Positions 26,901 through 35,279 of a DNA stretch of 64,000 nucleotides are shown here, in pieces (the first letter of the stretch is position 1; each line of letters starts with the position of its first letter). The translations under genes and the position numbers were made by a program. This DNA comes from Nostocales cyanobacterium HT-58-2 (lineage in GTDB: Bacteria > Cyanobacteriota > Cyanobacteriia > Cyanobacteriales > Nostocaceae): contig CP019636.1 in NCBI GenBank assembly GCA_002163975.1, positions 310,001-374,000 of the forward strand, in the 5' to 3' direction. The notes under the pieces are model-generated. The model saw only the letters and a program-made list of their open reading frames with translations. It made no database searches and was not told the origin of the DNA.

Positions 26901-27123
26901 TGGGGGATCTGCGTTCGTTTAACGTCGCTGCTGATTCTTTGAGTCCTAACTCTTGGGCTAAAAAAGCGACCAATTCATCCTGTGCGAGATGTCTGGGGTG
27001 AATCTGTTGATTTTTGTTACGAAGTTTTTTGAGTTCAGGAGTTTCTACCCACAGATAAAAAGATCCAGGTTGGATAAAGTCAGCAGCTGGGTTGGGTATC
27101 CATGTACCATGAATGACTTTCAT
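23920..27123 (-). CDS. SNF2-family DEAD/DEAH-like ATPase (HepA/RapA-like)
   Basis: This 1067-residue protein has a long N-terminal SNF2-associated region (about 1-590) and a C-terminal SNF2 ATPase. Motif I is DDMGLGKSVQ (about 615-625), motif II is LDEAQNIKNP, motif III is LALTGTPVENR, motif V includes SLKAGGVGITLT and motif VI has DRAFRIGQKK. It should translocate on double-stranded DNA using ATP and remodel bound proteins. The SWIM zinc finger protein is encoded three bases downstream. Such pairs occur in many cyanobacteria and are sometimes linked to nucleic-acid repair or defence, but this window gives no direct evidence for either. Confidence 0.92.
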   Translation of the reverse strand: MKVIHGTWIPNPAADFIQPGSFYLWVETPELKKLRNKNQQIHPRHLAQDELVAFLAQELGLKESAATLNERRSPKYFALPTANHQPLPSPEFIKYLEIEIPEEYEGFQYWQVDCYEAVTSVKTDSYRVSKAINVIKLLNEIHFLALYSSGEIQLGSDLLFWYHYTQAFKQVILKDQYIPALKYRELEATGTKTKKSQTKTQQTQPFEIYATWEIISEQYESNLKKYIEYMPLICVAGSVTPSHPVEFFDKEKLLRHFSESLLEDIVTHTPSTAAFDKQIADTLIHHCLRPNSYNPLTTNAALEQHKQWLVWKTKITRTQSDSPFHLCFQLHSPPSEAIDNWQIQFLVASKQDPSLKLALTDYWTMSQKTKTGIHKQFGKNFETNLLLNLGYAARMYPLLWRGLETQHPTDVQLTLEEAFDFLKESAWVLEDAGFKVIVPAWYTPAGRHRAKIRLKASASKLSATKSQTKSYFSLNSLVEYQYELAISDKTVTPQEWQQLINAKAPLVHFRGQWMELDRDKMQQFLEFWHSHADEKSEMTMLEFLQRSAEVGEEWEFEYDQFLSEIMAKLQDKSRLEPICELSQLQGNLREYQKRGVSWLQYLERLGLNGCLADDMGLGKSVQVIARLVQERDEEATSSFPPTLLIAPTSVVGNWQKEIAKFAPHLKTMVHHGSNRIQQEEDFKAASLQHDVVITSFTLARKDEKLLGSVKWHRMVLDEAQNIKNPKAAQTKAILKLSAKHKLALTGTPVENRLLDLWSIFNFLNPGYLGKEAQFRKSFEIPIQKENDKIKSTTLKKLVEPLILRRVKTDQSIINDLPDKIEQKLYTNLTKEQASLYEVVVKDVEEKLQTAEGIQRKGLILSTLMKLKQICNHPAQFLQDGSEFLPERSHKLSRLAEMVEEALSEGESLLIFSQFTEVAENLEKHLKHTLHCNTYYLHGGTSRQRREKMIAEFQDPETESSVFILSLKAGGVGITLTKANHVFHFDRWWNPAVEDQATDRAFRIGQKKNVFVHKFVAIGTLEERIDQMIEDKKKLSAAVVGADESWLTELDNEAFKELITLNKSAILE

Positions 27124-27605
27124 TGCTCTATGTTCTGAATTATTTAGAACTTTCAGAGTCTTTCAAACACTCTACCAAAGGTAGGTGTAGACTATTACAT
27201 AATTTTGAAAAGATTTCAGAATTGTTTCCTCCTATGAATTCTCACTGAGGTGTGAAAATGCCAATTGACTCTTTCTTCAGCAAAACAGGCGGTTAACACC
27301 TTCTAAGAGTGGACTTATTTCTCATCTCAGTTTAGCGATTGCGCCCTGGCGGGTACTCCGTGCCATCGCCCAGACATCTTCAAACTTCGTAACTTATATT
27401 GGAGCGATATCGCCCATCACCTCCAGGTTATGCTATAAATGACACTTTTCATATTTTTCAGAAAAAATAGTATTAGGTAGAACTCACCCTGTAGACAGAT
27501 GAGCCAATAACCTCTTACCACATTCTAGAAAGAAGAAGTCGCAGTTTCTGCTTTGTAAGAATGTTTGTTACTCAAGTCCCAATAGCATAAATTTATAAAC
27601 TGGAT
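27124..27605. other. Intergenic region upstream of SNF2 and PIN-KTSC genes
   Basis: About 480 bases between divergent genes, so it should carry both promoters. It includes GC-rich repeat debris around 27340-27430 (GCGCCCTGGCGGGTACTCC) and otherwise shows nothing recognisable. Confidence 0.4.
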
Positions 27606-28703
27606 ATGCGGAATTTATTTCGTGGCTATTATAAGCCTACATCCGAGGAATTAGCTGAAATTTGGAAAAATTGTATTTTTTCTTTTGATGCAAATGTGCT
27701 CTTACACATTTATTGTTATACTCCCGAAACACGAGCAAGGTTTTTTGAAGTTCTCAACTGTTTGAAAAACAGAATTTGGTTACCTCATCAAGTGGCTTAT
27801 GAATACCAAAAAAATCGGATTTATGTCGTAGAAAAATATGTGAAAGCATATGAAAAGCTTGAGAAAACTTTAAACGAAAAACTTGAAGATATAAAAAATG
27901 ATTTTCAAGAATACACTCGACATCCATTTATCAATACTCAAGAAATTTTAAATGATATTGAAAAAATCATACAAAACATCATATCAAATATAAAAACAAG
28001 CCAAAATTATCACCCAAATTATATTGAACGCGATGAACTACGAGAAGAGCTAACACATTTATTTGAAGGTAAAGTTGGTCAGCCATACACTGAAGAAGAA
28101 CTAGAAAATATTTACTATCAGAAAGCTGAGAAAAGATTTCAGTATCAAAAACCCCCAGGCTACAAAGATTCTAATAAGCCTATTCCCAGAAGCTATGGTG
28201 ATGTTATTATCTGGTTTCAATTGATAGACTATGCAAAACTTCAAAAAAAACCGCTTATCTTTGTAACTGATGATAATAAAGAAGATTGGTGGGTAAAGTA
28301 TAACGGGGAAACACTCGAACCAAGACCTGATTTAATTCAAGAGATTATATCGGAAGTCGGAGATGAAAATTTTCACTTTTATATGTATCATAGTGACCAA
28401 TTCTTGGACTATGCCGAGAAGTTTCTTGGGTTACCGGATCAGCCTGAAGTTGTTAAAGAAGCCAGAGAAATAGCATTTCAAAAAACAGTCAATAAGCGAA
28501 TAGTTGTTGAGTCGGAATATTTGCGTAGCGTGGGCTATGATGATTTAAATCAAGTTCTAGAAATTGAATTTCAAAAGGGAGAAGTTTATCAATACAAAGA
28601 CGTTCCTGCTACAGTTTATGCAGGCTTAATGAATGCTCCTTCACACGGTAAGTATTTCAATGCCAATATCAAAGATTTTTACCCTTACTATAGAGTAAGT
28701 TAG
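27606..28703 (+). CDS. PIN-like (PIN_8) nuclease domain fused to KTSC domain
   Basis: A 365-residue protein. The N-terminal part has FSFDANVLLHIYCYTPETR (about 26-44), the first acidic site of a PIN fold, an E/K/Q-rich helical insert (about 70-190) and later PIN acidic residues in YGDVIIWFQLIDYA and FVTDDNKEDWW (about 198-230). This matches the PIN_8 group, predicted Mg-dependent RNases. The last ~65 residues (VESEYLRSVGYDDLNQVLEI to the end) match the KTSC domain, named for a Lys-Thr-Ser-Cys motif and found beside RNA-processing enzymes. The fusion may bind and cut RNA. The gene stands alone and has a GGATATG start context. Confidence 0.8.
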   Translation: MRNLFRGYYKPTSEELAEIWKNCIFSFDANVLLHIYCYTPETRARFFEVLNCLKNRIWLPHQVAYEYQKNRIYVVEKYVKAYEKLEKTLNEKLEDIKNDFQEYTRHPFINTQEILNDIEKIIQNIISNIKTSQNYHPNYIERDELREELTHLFEGKVGQPYTEEELENIYYQKAEKRFQYQKPPGYKDSNKPIPRSYGDVIIWFQLIDYAKLQKKPLIFVTDDNKEDWWVKYNGETLEPRPDLIQEIISEVGDENFHFYMYHSDQFLDYAEKFLGLPDQPEVVKEAREIAFQKTVNKRIVVESEYLRSVGYDDLNQVLEIEFQKGEVYQYKDVPATVYAGLMNAPSHGKYFNANIKDFYPYYRVS

Positions 28704-28709
28704 TCATAG

Positions 28710-30008
28710 ATGCTCATGGCAGTCCTATCTGAAAAGAATTGCAAGGATGCCAAGAGACCAGAGGAGAAAGAAAAAGTGAAACCGCTACGGGTCATAGTTA
28801 TAGGTGGTGGCGCAGCTGGTTTTTTTGGTGCAATAGCAGCAGCCGAAGCAAATCCCCACGCGCAAGTTACAGTTGTTGAAGCCAGTCGTGAAGTTCTGGC
28901 TAAAGTTCGCATTTCTGGTGGTGGACGCTGCAATGTCACTCAAGCTTGTTTTGACCCATCAGGATTGGTACAAAATTATCCAAGGGGGGGGAAAGCCTTG
29001 CTGGGTGCGTTTACTCGCTTTCAAGCCAAGGATACAATCAGCTGGTTTGCAACCCACGGAGTCCCACTGAAAATCGAAGCTGATGGCAGAATGTTCCCCA
29101 TCACAGATAATTCAGAAACTATAGTGAACTGTTTGATAAATACGGCAAGAGCAGCTGGGGTCAACATACGTACAGGAACACCCATTGTCGCTGTAAAATC
29201 ACTCAAGACTCATTTTGAAATTCTTCTCAAGTCAGGAGAAACTTTAGAGTGCGATCGCCTACTCCTTGCCACAGGCAGCAATCCTATAGGTTATAAAATA
29301 GCTCAGGAGTTGGGACATACAATTGAACCGCCAGTTCCCTCTTTATTTACCTTCAACATTCGTGATGAAAAAGTTTTAAAGTTGGCTGGTGTCAGTGTTA
29401 ATCCCGTACGGTTGCGCTTAAGCGTACCAGGACACCCCCAACTAGAACAAACGGGACCCTTGCTTATTACCCATTGGGGTTTTAGTGGTCCAGCTGTGCT
29501 AAAACTTTCTGCTTGGGGTGCCAGAATCCTACACTCAAGCAAGTATCAAGCAACTTTACTCATTCACTGGCTACCCGACCTTAAGCCAGAAGAAGTCCGG
29601 CAAAAATTGCTAGCAGTCAAAAATGAAGTCCCAAAACGGGCGATCGCATTGTATCGTGGTGTTGACTTACCCCACCGCCTCTGGCAATACATTATTACCC
29701 GTGCAGGTATTACGCCAGAAGACCGTTGGGCAGAATTATCCAACAAAACACTCAATCAGTTGGTGCAAGAACTTACTCAAGGCGAATACCAAATAACTGG
29801 CAAAGGTGTCTTCAAGGAAGAATTTGTCACCTGTGGAGGTGTCAACCTCAAAGAAGTCAACTTTAAAACAATGGAAAGTCGATTAGTTCCTGGTCTTCAC
29901 TTTGCTGGAGAAATTTTAGATATTGATGGTGTCACTGGCGGCTTTAACTTTCAAAGTGCTTGGACAACAGGGTATTTAGCAGGTGTTGCAATGGTAACTG
30001 GTGATTAG
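28710..30008 (+). CDS. HI0933/BaiN-family FAD-dependent oxidoreductase
   Basis: This 432-residue flavoprotein has the dinucleotide-binding motif VIVIGGGAAGFFGAIAAAEA (about 28-47), the family block SGGGRCNVT (about 70-78), ATGSNPIGY in the middle, and the late FAD-contact block VTGGFNFQSAWTTGYLAG near the C-terminus. The residues before about 24 are not conserved, so ATG 28710 or 28716 are both possible and even a GTG at about 28776 is conceivable. It begins six bases after the PIN-KTSC stop. Members of this family are flavin oxidoreductases of uncertain substrate; some reduce steroids or 2-nitroalkanes. Confidence 0.88.
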   Translation: MLMAVLSEKNCKDAKRPEEKEKVKPLRVIVIGGGAAGFFGAIAAAEANPHAQVTVVEASREVLAKVRISGGGRCNVTQACFDPSGLVQNYPRGGKALLGAFTRFQAKDTISWFATHGVPLKIEADGRMFPITDNSETIVNCLINTARAAGVNIRTGTPIVAVKSLKTHFEILLKSGETLECDRLLLATGSNPIGYKIAQELGHTIEPPVPSLFTFNIRDEKVLKLAGVSVNPVRLRLSVPGHPQLEQTGPLLITHWGFSGPAVLKLSAWGARILHSSKYQATLLIHWLPDLKPEEVRQKLLAVKNEVPKRAIALYRGVDLPHRLWQYIITRAGITPEDRWAELSNKTLNQLVQELTQGEYQITGKGVFKEEFVTCGGVNLKEVNFKTMESRLVPGLHFAGEILDIDGVTGGFNFQSAWTTGYLAGVAMVTGD

Positions 30009-30079
30009 ACAGTGTGTTTAAATTTAACTAATGAGGCTTGCTACAAAAATTTCCTTTGAGGATATTTAGAAACACAAAT

Positions 30080-30104
30080 AAACACAGATAATTTATCTGT
30101 GTTT
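30080..30104. terminator. Perfect 11-bp stem-loop, possible bidirectional terminator
   Basis: AAACACAGATA pairs exactly with TATCTGTGTTT around a three-base loop. The A-run and T-run lie inside the stem ends. It lies between the converging oxidoreductase and ComB genes and could stop transcription from both sides. Confidence 0.5.
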
Positions 30105-30194
30105 ACCTACAGTTTCTATTCAAAAAAATTGAGGCAATAAATGCCCCTGCGCTGCACTGATAACGAAGAAAGAAAGTAGTCTTTCAAGACAGAT

Positions 30195-30929
30195 TTAGTA
30201 CTTTTTTAGAACTCCTGGTTCTTGCTGAATAGGTAAAACATCTAAAATATCAGTTTGAGAACAATATTTTAGATCTTCATGACAATTCAAGCGCAATAAA
30301 CGTTTGCCATGACTGGCATGATGAAAAAGTCCTAATAAGTTGTCTTGCCACTGGGAGTAAAGCGCGATCGCACTAAAGACTTCATCGTTACCTGCTTGTT
30401 CGTCAGGTGACAAGTTGGTTTGCTGTAGAACACTGTGAGCTATAGCACCTGCACAAGCTGTATCTTCTAGGGAAAAACTGCCTTCCCAACCTGAACCAAC
30501 TATCCAGACTGTTTCTGGTTGCTGTTCCAAGAGATATTGCACCACCGCCGCGCGGTTGACAAAAGCACCTGTCAAGACTGCTTTGGCATCTTGTATTCTT
30601 TGTAAAGTACGAGTGCCATTAGTGGTACTGATAAACAAGCGCCGTCCCTGCACCAGTTCAGGTGTACAGTCGAGTGGAGAGTTACCCAACTCGAAACCGG
30701 GAACTTTTGCACCGCCACGTTCTCCAGCTCGCAGGCGTTTTTCGGCAGCCCATTTCTCGCTGACTTCCATAAGTTGATCCAAATTACTGAAGACTTGGAC
30801 TGCTTCACCGCCAGCTGATAGGACTGTCGCCATTGTCGTAGTAGCTCGCAGCACATCGACTGCGATCGCACATTCTGGCACTTTGTCTGTTGGAGTCAAT
30901 TCCGGAGTGTGGTAAACGAATAGCTTCAC
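30195..30929 (-). CDS. comB: 2-phosphosulfolactate phosphatase family protein (ComB)
   Basis: A 244-residue cytoplasmic protein with [17 protein letters not shown] (about 24-40), [19 protein letters not shown] (about 67-85) and STTNGTRTL (about 101-109), all conserved blocks of the ComB family. Characterised archaeal ComB removes phosphate from 2-phosphosulfolactate in coenzyme M biosynthesis. Cyanobacteria do not make coenzyme M, so the real substrate here is uncertain, perhaps another sulfonate or organic phosphate. The gene stands alone on the minus strand. Confidence 0.85.
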   Translation of the reverse strand: MKLFVYHTPELTPTDKVPECAIAVDVLRATTTMATVLSAGGEAVQVFSNLDQLMEVSEKWAAEKRLRAGERGGAKVPGFELGNSPLDCTPELVQGRRLFISTTNGTRTLQRIQDAKAVLTGAFVNRAAVVQYLLEQQPETVWIVGSGWEGSFSLEDTACAGAIAHSVLQQTNLSPDEQAGNDEVFSAIALYSQWQDNLLGLFHHASHGKRLLRLNCHEDLKYCSQTDILDVLPIQQEPGVLKKY

Positions 30930-31012
30930 GCGCTGGTTACACCTAATTTAATAGTATTTAATACTCATGAGATAACATTCTAACCAGTTGATGTCCACCA
31001 ACCCTAGTGTTA

Positions 31013-31023
31013 CCCCTTCGGGG
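31013..31023. other. CCCC-TTCG-GGG hairpin within AT-rich repeat
   Basis: CCCCTTCGGGG forms a small stem with a stable UUCG-type loop when read on the plus strand. It is followed by repeats of ATTCAAAATTCAAAAT. It lies between the decarboxylase stop and the ComB promoter. Confidence 0.35.
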
Positions 31024-31076
31024 AATTCAAAATTCAAAATGCAAAATTCAAAAAAAAGAATTTTTTAATTTTTAAT

Positions 31077-32531
31077 TTATAATTTTGAATCTGAGCGCAG
31101 CGAGTGGCGCTCGGCTTCTTGTCGCATGAGTAGCCATAGTGCTTCGATGTGATGATGTTCGGTGAGTTCAGCCCCGATAGAGACACGCACCATCCAGCGA
31201 CCCTTAAGTTTTGCAGGTGTTAAATAAGCTTTGCCAGAACGATTTATCCGCGATACCCAATCAAGGGTGTGAGCGTCTACCTCATCAGGGCTCATGCCAG
31301 GCGGGACATAACGTACGCATACGGTTTGAAGCGGCACAGGCGCGACACGCTCCCAGTTTGGGGTGGTATCCACCTGCTCGCGCAACCACTGGGCGTTTTT
31401 GAGGTCGCGGCGTAAGCGATCGCGCAACCCCTCGGCACCAGAAGAACGGATGAGGAGCCACAGCTTTAAGGCGCGGAACCTCCTTCCGAGTGGAATGCCC
31501 CAGTCGCGGAAGTTCTTCACCTGACCATCACTGCCAGTCTGAAGGTAACTTGGGTTAGTAGACATCACGCGAATGAGGTGTTGGGGATCACGCACGTAGT
31601 ACACTGAGCAGTCGAATGCTACTCCAAGCCATTTATGCGGATTCCAAACGAGCGAGTCTGCGGACTCAATGCCCGCCCACATATAACGGCACTCCGGCAG
31701 AATCATCGCTGCACCGGCGAGTGCGGCGTCCACGTGCAGCCACAAGTTGTGCGATCGCGCAATCTGAGCTATCTTGTCCAGTGGATCAAGGGCGGTGGTT
31801 GGAGTTGTGCCGATTGTGGCGACAACAGCGCAAGGATGTAACCCGGATTCGCGATCAGAATTGATGGCAGACTCAAGCGCGTCTGCACGCATCGCGTGTT
31901 CGTCATCAGTTTCAATTGCTCGCACATTCACCCGACCGAACCCAGCAAGCAAGGCAGCCTTCTCAACGGAACTGTGAGACTCACTAGAAGTGTACACAGT
32001 CAGCGGGGTTTGTTCTGCTTGCAAACCACCTCGAGTCTGAGCGTAATTTGTCATGCGCTCTCGGGCACACAGCAGCGCCACTAAGTTAGCAGTCGAGGCG
32101 GTATCGTGAATTACGCCGACAAAATTCTCGCTTAAGCCGACGAGTTGTCGCAACCAGTCAACGACAACTTCCTCAAGTTCCGTCGCAGCAGGGCTTGTTT
32201 GCCAGCTCATCCCCTGTGCTCCAAGACCCGTACTCAAAAGGTCGCCCAGAACTGAGGCAAGGCTGGCATTCGATGGGAAGTAAGCGAAGAAGTTTGGGTG
32301 ATTCCAGTGAGTCACACCCGGTAAGATAATATGTTCTAGGTCTTCGAGGAGGCTGGCGTCGAGAGATTCACCGACCTCTGGAGGTGTCGTGGGCAAACTA
32401 GCGCGGATTGAACCAGGCTCAGATTGAGACATAACAGGAAACTCATCAATTCGAGCGCGGTAGTCAGCGATCCAGTCGATTAACTTGTGACCTATGCGGC
32501 GAAATTCTTCGGGTGTCACAGTAATCCTCAC
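31077..32531 (-). CDS. PLP-dependent aromatic L-amino-acid/group II decarboxylase
   Basis: This 484-residue enzyme resembles aromatic amino-acid decarboxylases. Visible marks include THWNHPNFFAYFPSN in the N-terminal part, the cofactor-stacking region with TASTANLVALLCARE, HVDAALAGAA (the Asp that contacts the pyridine nitrogen) and the Schiff-base Lys in WNPHKWLGV near residue 303. It would turn an aromatic or related amino acid into the amine; the exact substrate is not clear. Its base composition is richer in GC than its neighbours, which may hint at transfer. It stands alone on the minus strand. Confidence 0.88.
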   Translation of the reverse strand: MRITVTPEEFRRIGHKLIDWIADYRARIDEFPVMSQSEPGSIRASLPTTPPEVGESLDASLLEDLEHIILPGVTHWNHPNFFAYFPSNASLASVLGDLLSTGLGAQGMSWQTSPAATELEEVVVDWLRQLVGLSENFVGVIHDTASTANLVALLCARERMTNYAQTRGGLQAEQTPLTVYTSSESHSSVEKAALLAGFGRVNVRAIETDDEHAMRADALESAINSDRESGLHPCAVVATIGTTPTTALDPLDKIAQIARSHNLWLHVDAALAGAAMILPECRYMWAGIESADSLVWNPHKWLGVAFDCSVYYVRDPQHLIRVMSTNPSYLQTGSDGQVKNFRDWGIPLGRRFRALKLWLLIRSSGAEGLRDRLRRDLKNAQWLREQVDTTPNWERVAPVPLQTVCVRYVPPGMSPDEVDAHTLDWVSRINRSGKAYLTPAKLKGRWMVRVSIGAELTEHHHIEALWLLMRQEAERHSLRSDSKL

Positions 32532-32982
32532 TTCTTAATTTTTGTAGTCAACTTTTTGAGCACAAGTTAGTCAAATCTTAAAATTGTAAAACCTAATATA
32601 GGAATCCGTTTTCATTTTTCAAAAGATACGGTACGGTAGGGTGTGTCAGCGTGATTCGTAACCTACCAAACCCCTGCTCATGGTGCGTTACAAATTTCAT
32701 CCTAACGCAACGCCAGTTGCCTACGGAGGGAAACCCTCCTGCAGCACTGGCTCCCCTACAATACCTAATTTTGTTCAAAAATCAAATAGTAATCCTGTAG
32801 TTGCTTTATTTAAAATTTTTCTTGTTTTCAACCCAATATTCTAAATGAAAATGTAATCTGAAAAAAGAATAGACTGCTAAAAAAAACTGTGTTTGGCGTG
32901 AACATTTCCCTCTACCACGAAATCGAAGCAACCTCTGATGTCTCTACCTTCCAAAATCTAAAACCCAAAATCTAAAATTGAT
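32532..32982. other. Intergenic region with palindromic repeat
   Basis: Contains a dispersed repeat stem (32713-32752) and otherwise AT-rich sequence upstream of the BlaI gene. A short minus-strand frame across the repeat (32593-32778) is not a credible gene. Confidence 0.45.
32713..32752. repeat. Dispersed stem-loop repeat with GGAGGG-AAA-CCCTCC core
   Basis: Inner perfect stem GGAGGG/CCCTCC at 32726-32740 with a AAA loop; outer arms GCCAGTTG and GCACTGGC. Related to the elements at 18338 and 35169. Confidence 0.6.
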
Positions 32983-33402
32983 ATGGCTCCTTTACCTAAC
33001 TATCGCCCTAAACAACTTTCTGTAGGTCCATTGGAAGCAGAAATTTTGAATATCATCTGGGAACTGGGTTCCGTGACAGTTAAAGATATACACGATCGCA
33101 TTCTGAGTGACCCCAACCGAGAATTAGCTTACACCTCTGTGACCACCGTACTGCGTCGCCTAATGGACAAAGGTTGGCTAGCCTGTGACAAAAAAGGGCG
33201 AGCATATTATTGGCGTCCATTGGTGACAAAGCAGCAGGCAGAAATCATCAGGGCGCATGAACAGTTACACCGATTTCTGGCGGTGGGAAATCCCGATGTC
33301 ATCGCTGCTTTTGCAGATAGTCTGGATGAAACGACTTCCGAGCAAATACAAGCGATCGCCAAACGCATTCAGGCTGCACGCCAAGCAAGGGAGGAAAAAT
33401 AA
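32983..33402 (+). CDS. BlaI/MecI/CopY family transcriptional repressor
   Basis: This 139-residue protein has a winged-helix domain (LGPLEAEILNIIWELGSVTVKD type start, only partly cited, and AYTSVTTVLRRLMDKGWL as the recognition helix, about 40-65) and a helical C-terminal dimer region. BlaI-like repressors leave the DNA when cleaved by a membrane M56 peptidase. The M56-type gene follows at once: stop and start share one base (TAATG). The pair probably senses an extracellular or cell-envelope signal. The target operator was not identified. Confidence 0.9.
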   Translation: MAPLPNYRPKQLSVGPLEAEILNIIWELGSVTVKDIHDRILSDPNRELAYTSVTTVLRRLMDKGWLACDKKGRAYYWRPLVTKQQAEIIRAHEQLHRFLAVGNPDVIAAFADSLDETTSEQIQAIAKRIQAARQAREEK

Positions 33403-34241
33403 TGCATCTAATCATGATTATGGGTGCTTTGGCAGTTGCTTGCTGGACAAGATGCCAATGGTCAGCACCTCAACTGAATTGGAGTGAGCGCTGGCAAAGA
33501 GCGTTATTTTCATTTCTCTTTCCCCCGTTGCTCATTTTCATAACGGCGATCGCCATTGTGTGCATGGGACCTCAAGGGAACATGAGCGGATTGCTTACAG
33601 GTTGGTTGAGTTATGTCCTGGCATTGATGAGTCTGGCATTTATTGCCATTTTATGCCTAAAACTGGCGTGGCAGGGGTGGCAGTCTGTGAAATCTGCTCG
33701 CAACTGTCCTCTAGTCAGTCTTGCAGGTCAACAAGTCCGACTACTAGACACAGAATCGCTATTCGCTGGTCAAATTGGTTTTTGGCAACCCGAACTCGTT
33801 CTGAGCCAAGGACTGCTGCAAACTTTTACAAAAGAGCAATTAGAAACTGTTTTCGCCCACGAACAAGGACATTACCATTACCGAGACACATTCTGGTTTT
33901 TTTGGCTAGGTTGGGTGCGTTCTTGCACTGTATGGCTACCAAAAACAGAAGCTTTGTGGCAAGAGTTGTTAGTGTTGCGTGAATTGAGAGCCGACGCACA
34001 TGCGGCGCTCCAGGTAGATCCCTTGCTGCTTGCAGAATCACTTTTATTAGTCGTTAGCAATCAGCCTGTATCCTCAGAAATTTTTTGTGCAGCACTGGGT
34101 TCTAGTGGTGTAGACCGCTTAGAACAGAGAATAGAAGCTCTGTTAGCACAGCCAGAACCAATTCCAAAAGTTCAATTCCAATTCTGGAATAACTTTCTTT
34201 TGGCATTTTTGCCTTTGGTAACGGTCATGTTTCACACGTAA
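33402..34241 (+). CDS. M56-family membrane metallopeptidase (BlaR1-like sensor protease)
   Basis: A 279-residue membrane protein with helices near residues 1-15, 28-55, 65-90 and near 258-278. The zinc motif HEQGH lies in VFAHEQGHYHYRDTFWFFWLG (about 147-151), and RELRADAHA about 45 residues later probably gives the third ligand. It lacks a penicillin-binding sensor domain, like many cyanobacterial BlaR1-type peptidases. Translation is coupled to the BlaI gene by a TAATG overlap. It likely cleaves the repressor when a signal arrives. Confidence 0.87.
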   Translation: MHLIMIMGALAVACWTRCQWSAPQLNWSERWQRALFSFLFPPLLIFITAIAIVCMGPQGNMSGLLTGWLSYVLALMSLAFIAILCLKLAWQGWQSVKSARNCPLVSLAGQQVRLLDTESLFAGQIGFWQPELVLSQGLLQTFTKEQLETVFAHEQGHYHYRDTFWFFWLGWVRSCTVWLPKTEALWQELLVLRELRADAHAALQVDPLLLAESLLLVVSNQPVSSEIFCAALGSSGVDRLEQRIEALLAQPEPIPKVQFQFWNNFLLAFLPLVTVMFHT

Positions 34242-34257
34242 TTCACAATATTTTCTG

Positions 34258-34286
34258 ATAGGGGTACGGTATGCCCGTGCCTCTAT
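34258..34286. repeat. Dispersed palindrome, GGGGTACGG/CCGTGCCTC copy
   Basis: A hairpin of AGGGGTACGG and CCGTGCCTCT, the second copy of the palindrome family at 21527 and 46839. It lies between two converging genes and may act as a terminator. Confidence 0.55.
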
Positions 34287-34820
34287 TTACCCCGCTTTTT
34301 GCTTCGGAACGGAATTGGTATTTGAGCTATAAGTAATGACACTAATGCTACCGTCAGCCTCCATGTATGCCCTTTTCACATCAGCAATAGACTCTACGCC
34401 TTGCTGACGCAATTGACTCATCAACTCATCATTTGTGAGCAGTTCTCGTTGCATATGACGCTCAATAATTATGCCATTCTTAACCAAGAGGAGCGGTGGA
34501 GGGTTCAAAAAGCGTTGAAACCGTGGAAACTTATAGCCCAACCAGTTAAGGAAGTAACTCCAGAAAATAACGGTTCCTACTAGAATTCCTCCTTCTGTTA
34601 TCGATGAGTAATGACTTGCCATCGCATTTTGGGCAGCCTCAGCAAATAGCACAACGACAAGCAAATCGGCAATTCCTAGCGTTCCTACTTGTCGGCTAGG
34701 CAGGATGCGTAGAACCGAAAACAGTGCCAGGTACACAAGCGTTCCGCGTAGAATGAGTTCAGCAATGGAAATGCTTGGAATAAATAGCTCTTGCCAATTT
34801 ATGTGGAATAATTTTTCCAT
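34287..34820 (-). CDS. DUF421 (YetF/YcaP-like) membrane protein
   Basis: This 177-residue protein has three predicted N-terminal membrane helices (about 15-35, 48-65, 70-95) with the family block LRGTLVYLALFSVLRILPSR and a LLVVVLFAEAAQNAM segment. The C-terminal soluble part holds LLVKNGIIIERHMQRELLTN and LRQQGVESIADVKRAYME, the usual DUF421 pattern. Its function is unknown; relatives occur in stress and envelope contexts. It is a monocistronic minus-strand gene. Confidence 0.88.
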   Translation of the reverse strand: MEKLFHINWQELFIPSISIAELILRGTLVYLALFSVLRILPSRQVGTLGIADLLVVVLFAEAAQNAMASHYSSITEGGILVGTVIFWSYFLNWLGYKFPRFQRFLNPPPLLLVKNGIIIERHMQRELLTNDELMSQLRQQGVESIADVKRAYMEADGSISVITYSSNTNSVPKQKAG

Positions 34821-34918
34821 AAGCGCTTTCTTCTAAATAGAAAATTCTTTGTCTATTGACGAAAATTTGCTTGTTTACTAATTAATATTCCTAACGCTTA
34901 AAATTACGAAAAACTTGC

Positions 34919-35026
34919 TAATACTAAGTTGCATTCAAAAACCTCACCCCGCCCTCCGGGCACCCCTCTCCTTAGCAAGGAGAGGGGCGGGGGTGAGGTG
35001 ACACCTATGAACGCAACTCGGTATAA
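34919..35026 (+). repeat. 108-bp palindromic MITE-like element, copy 1
   Basis: Ends TAATACTAAGTTGCATTC and GAACGCAACTCGGTATA are imperfect inverted repeats. The interior is a long stem, CTCACCCCGCCCTCCGG and CGGGGGTGAGG with CTCTCCTTAGCAAGGAGAG in the centre. An almost identical copy in reverse orientation is at 43999-44106. Confidence 0.8.
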
Positions 35027-35168
35027 TAAGCAGTTTTAAAGTACTTTTATAATCAAAGTAATGCTCGCTTTCAATTGTTACAAAACTCCATAGACAGATT
35101 TATCAACTAACTGAAGTTGTAAATTGAGCACAGACAGCAGCAAACGCGCACCTCACCCTTACGGGTTC

Positions 35169-35209
35169 GGCACTTCCTTCAAGTCGGGGAACCCGCCCAA
35201 CGGAGTGCC
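35169..35209. repeat. Dispersed stem-loop repeat, inverted copy
   Basis: GGCACTTCC pairs with GGAGTGCC around AAGTCGGGGAACCCGCCC, which is the reverse complement of the core in the element at 18338. Confidence 0.6.
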
Positions 35210-35279
35210 TCACCTTCTCGACAAAAGTGCGATGCGCGTTGCTGACATAAACACAACTAAAAGACAACTAAAAGGAAGT

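Larger units (their letters stand above)
34821..35279. other. Intergenic region with MITE and stem-loop repeat
   Basis: It holds the 108-bp palindromic element at 34919-35026 and the stem-loop repeat at 35169-35209. No gene is supported. Confidence 0.5.
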
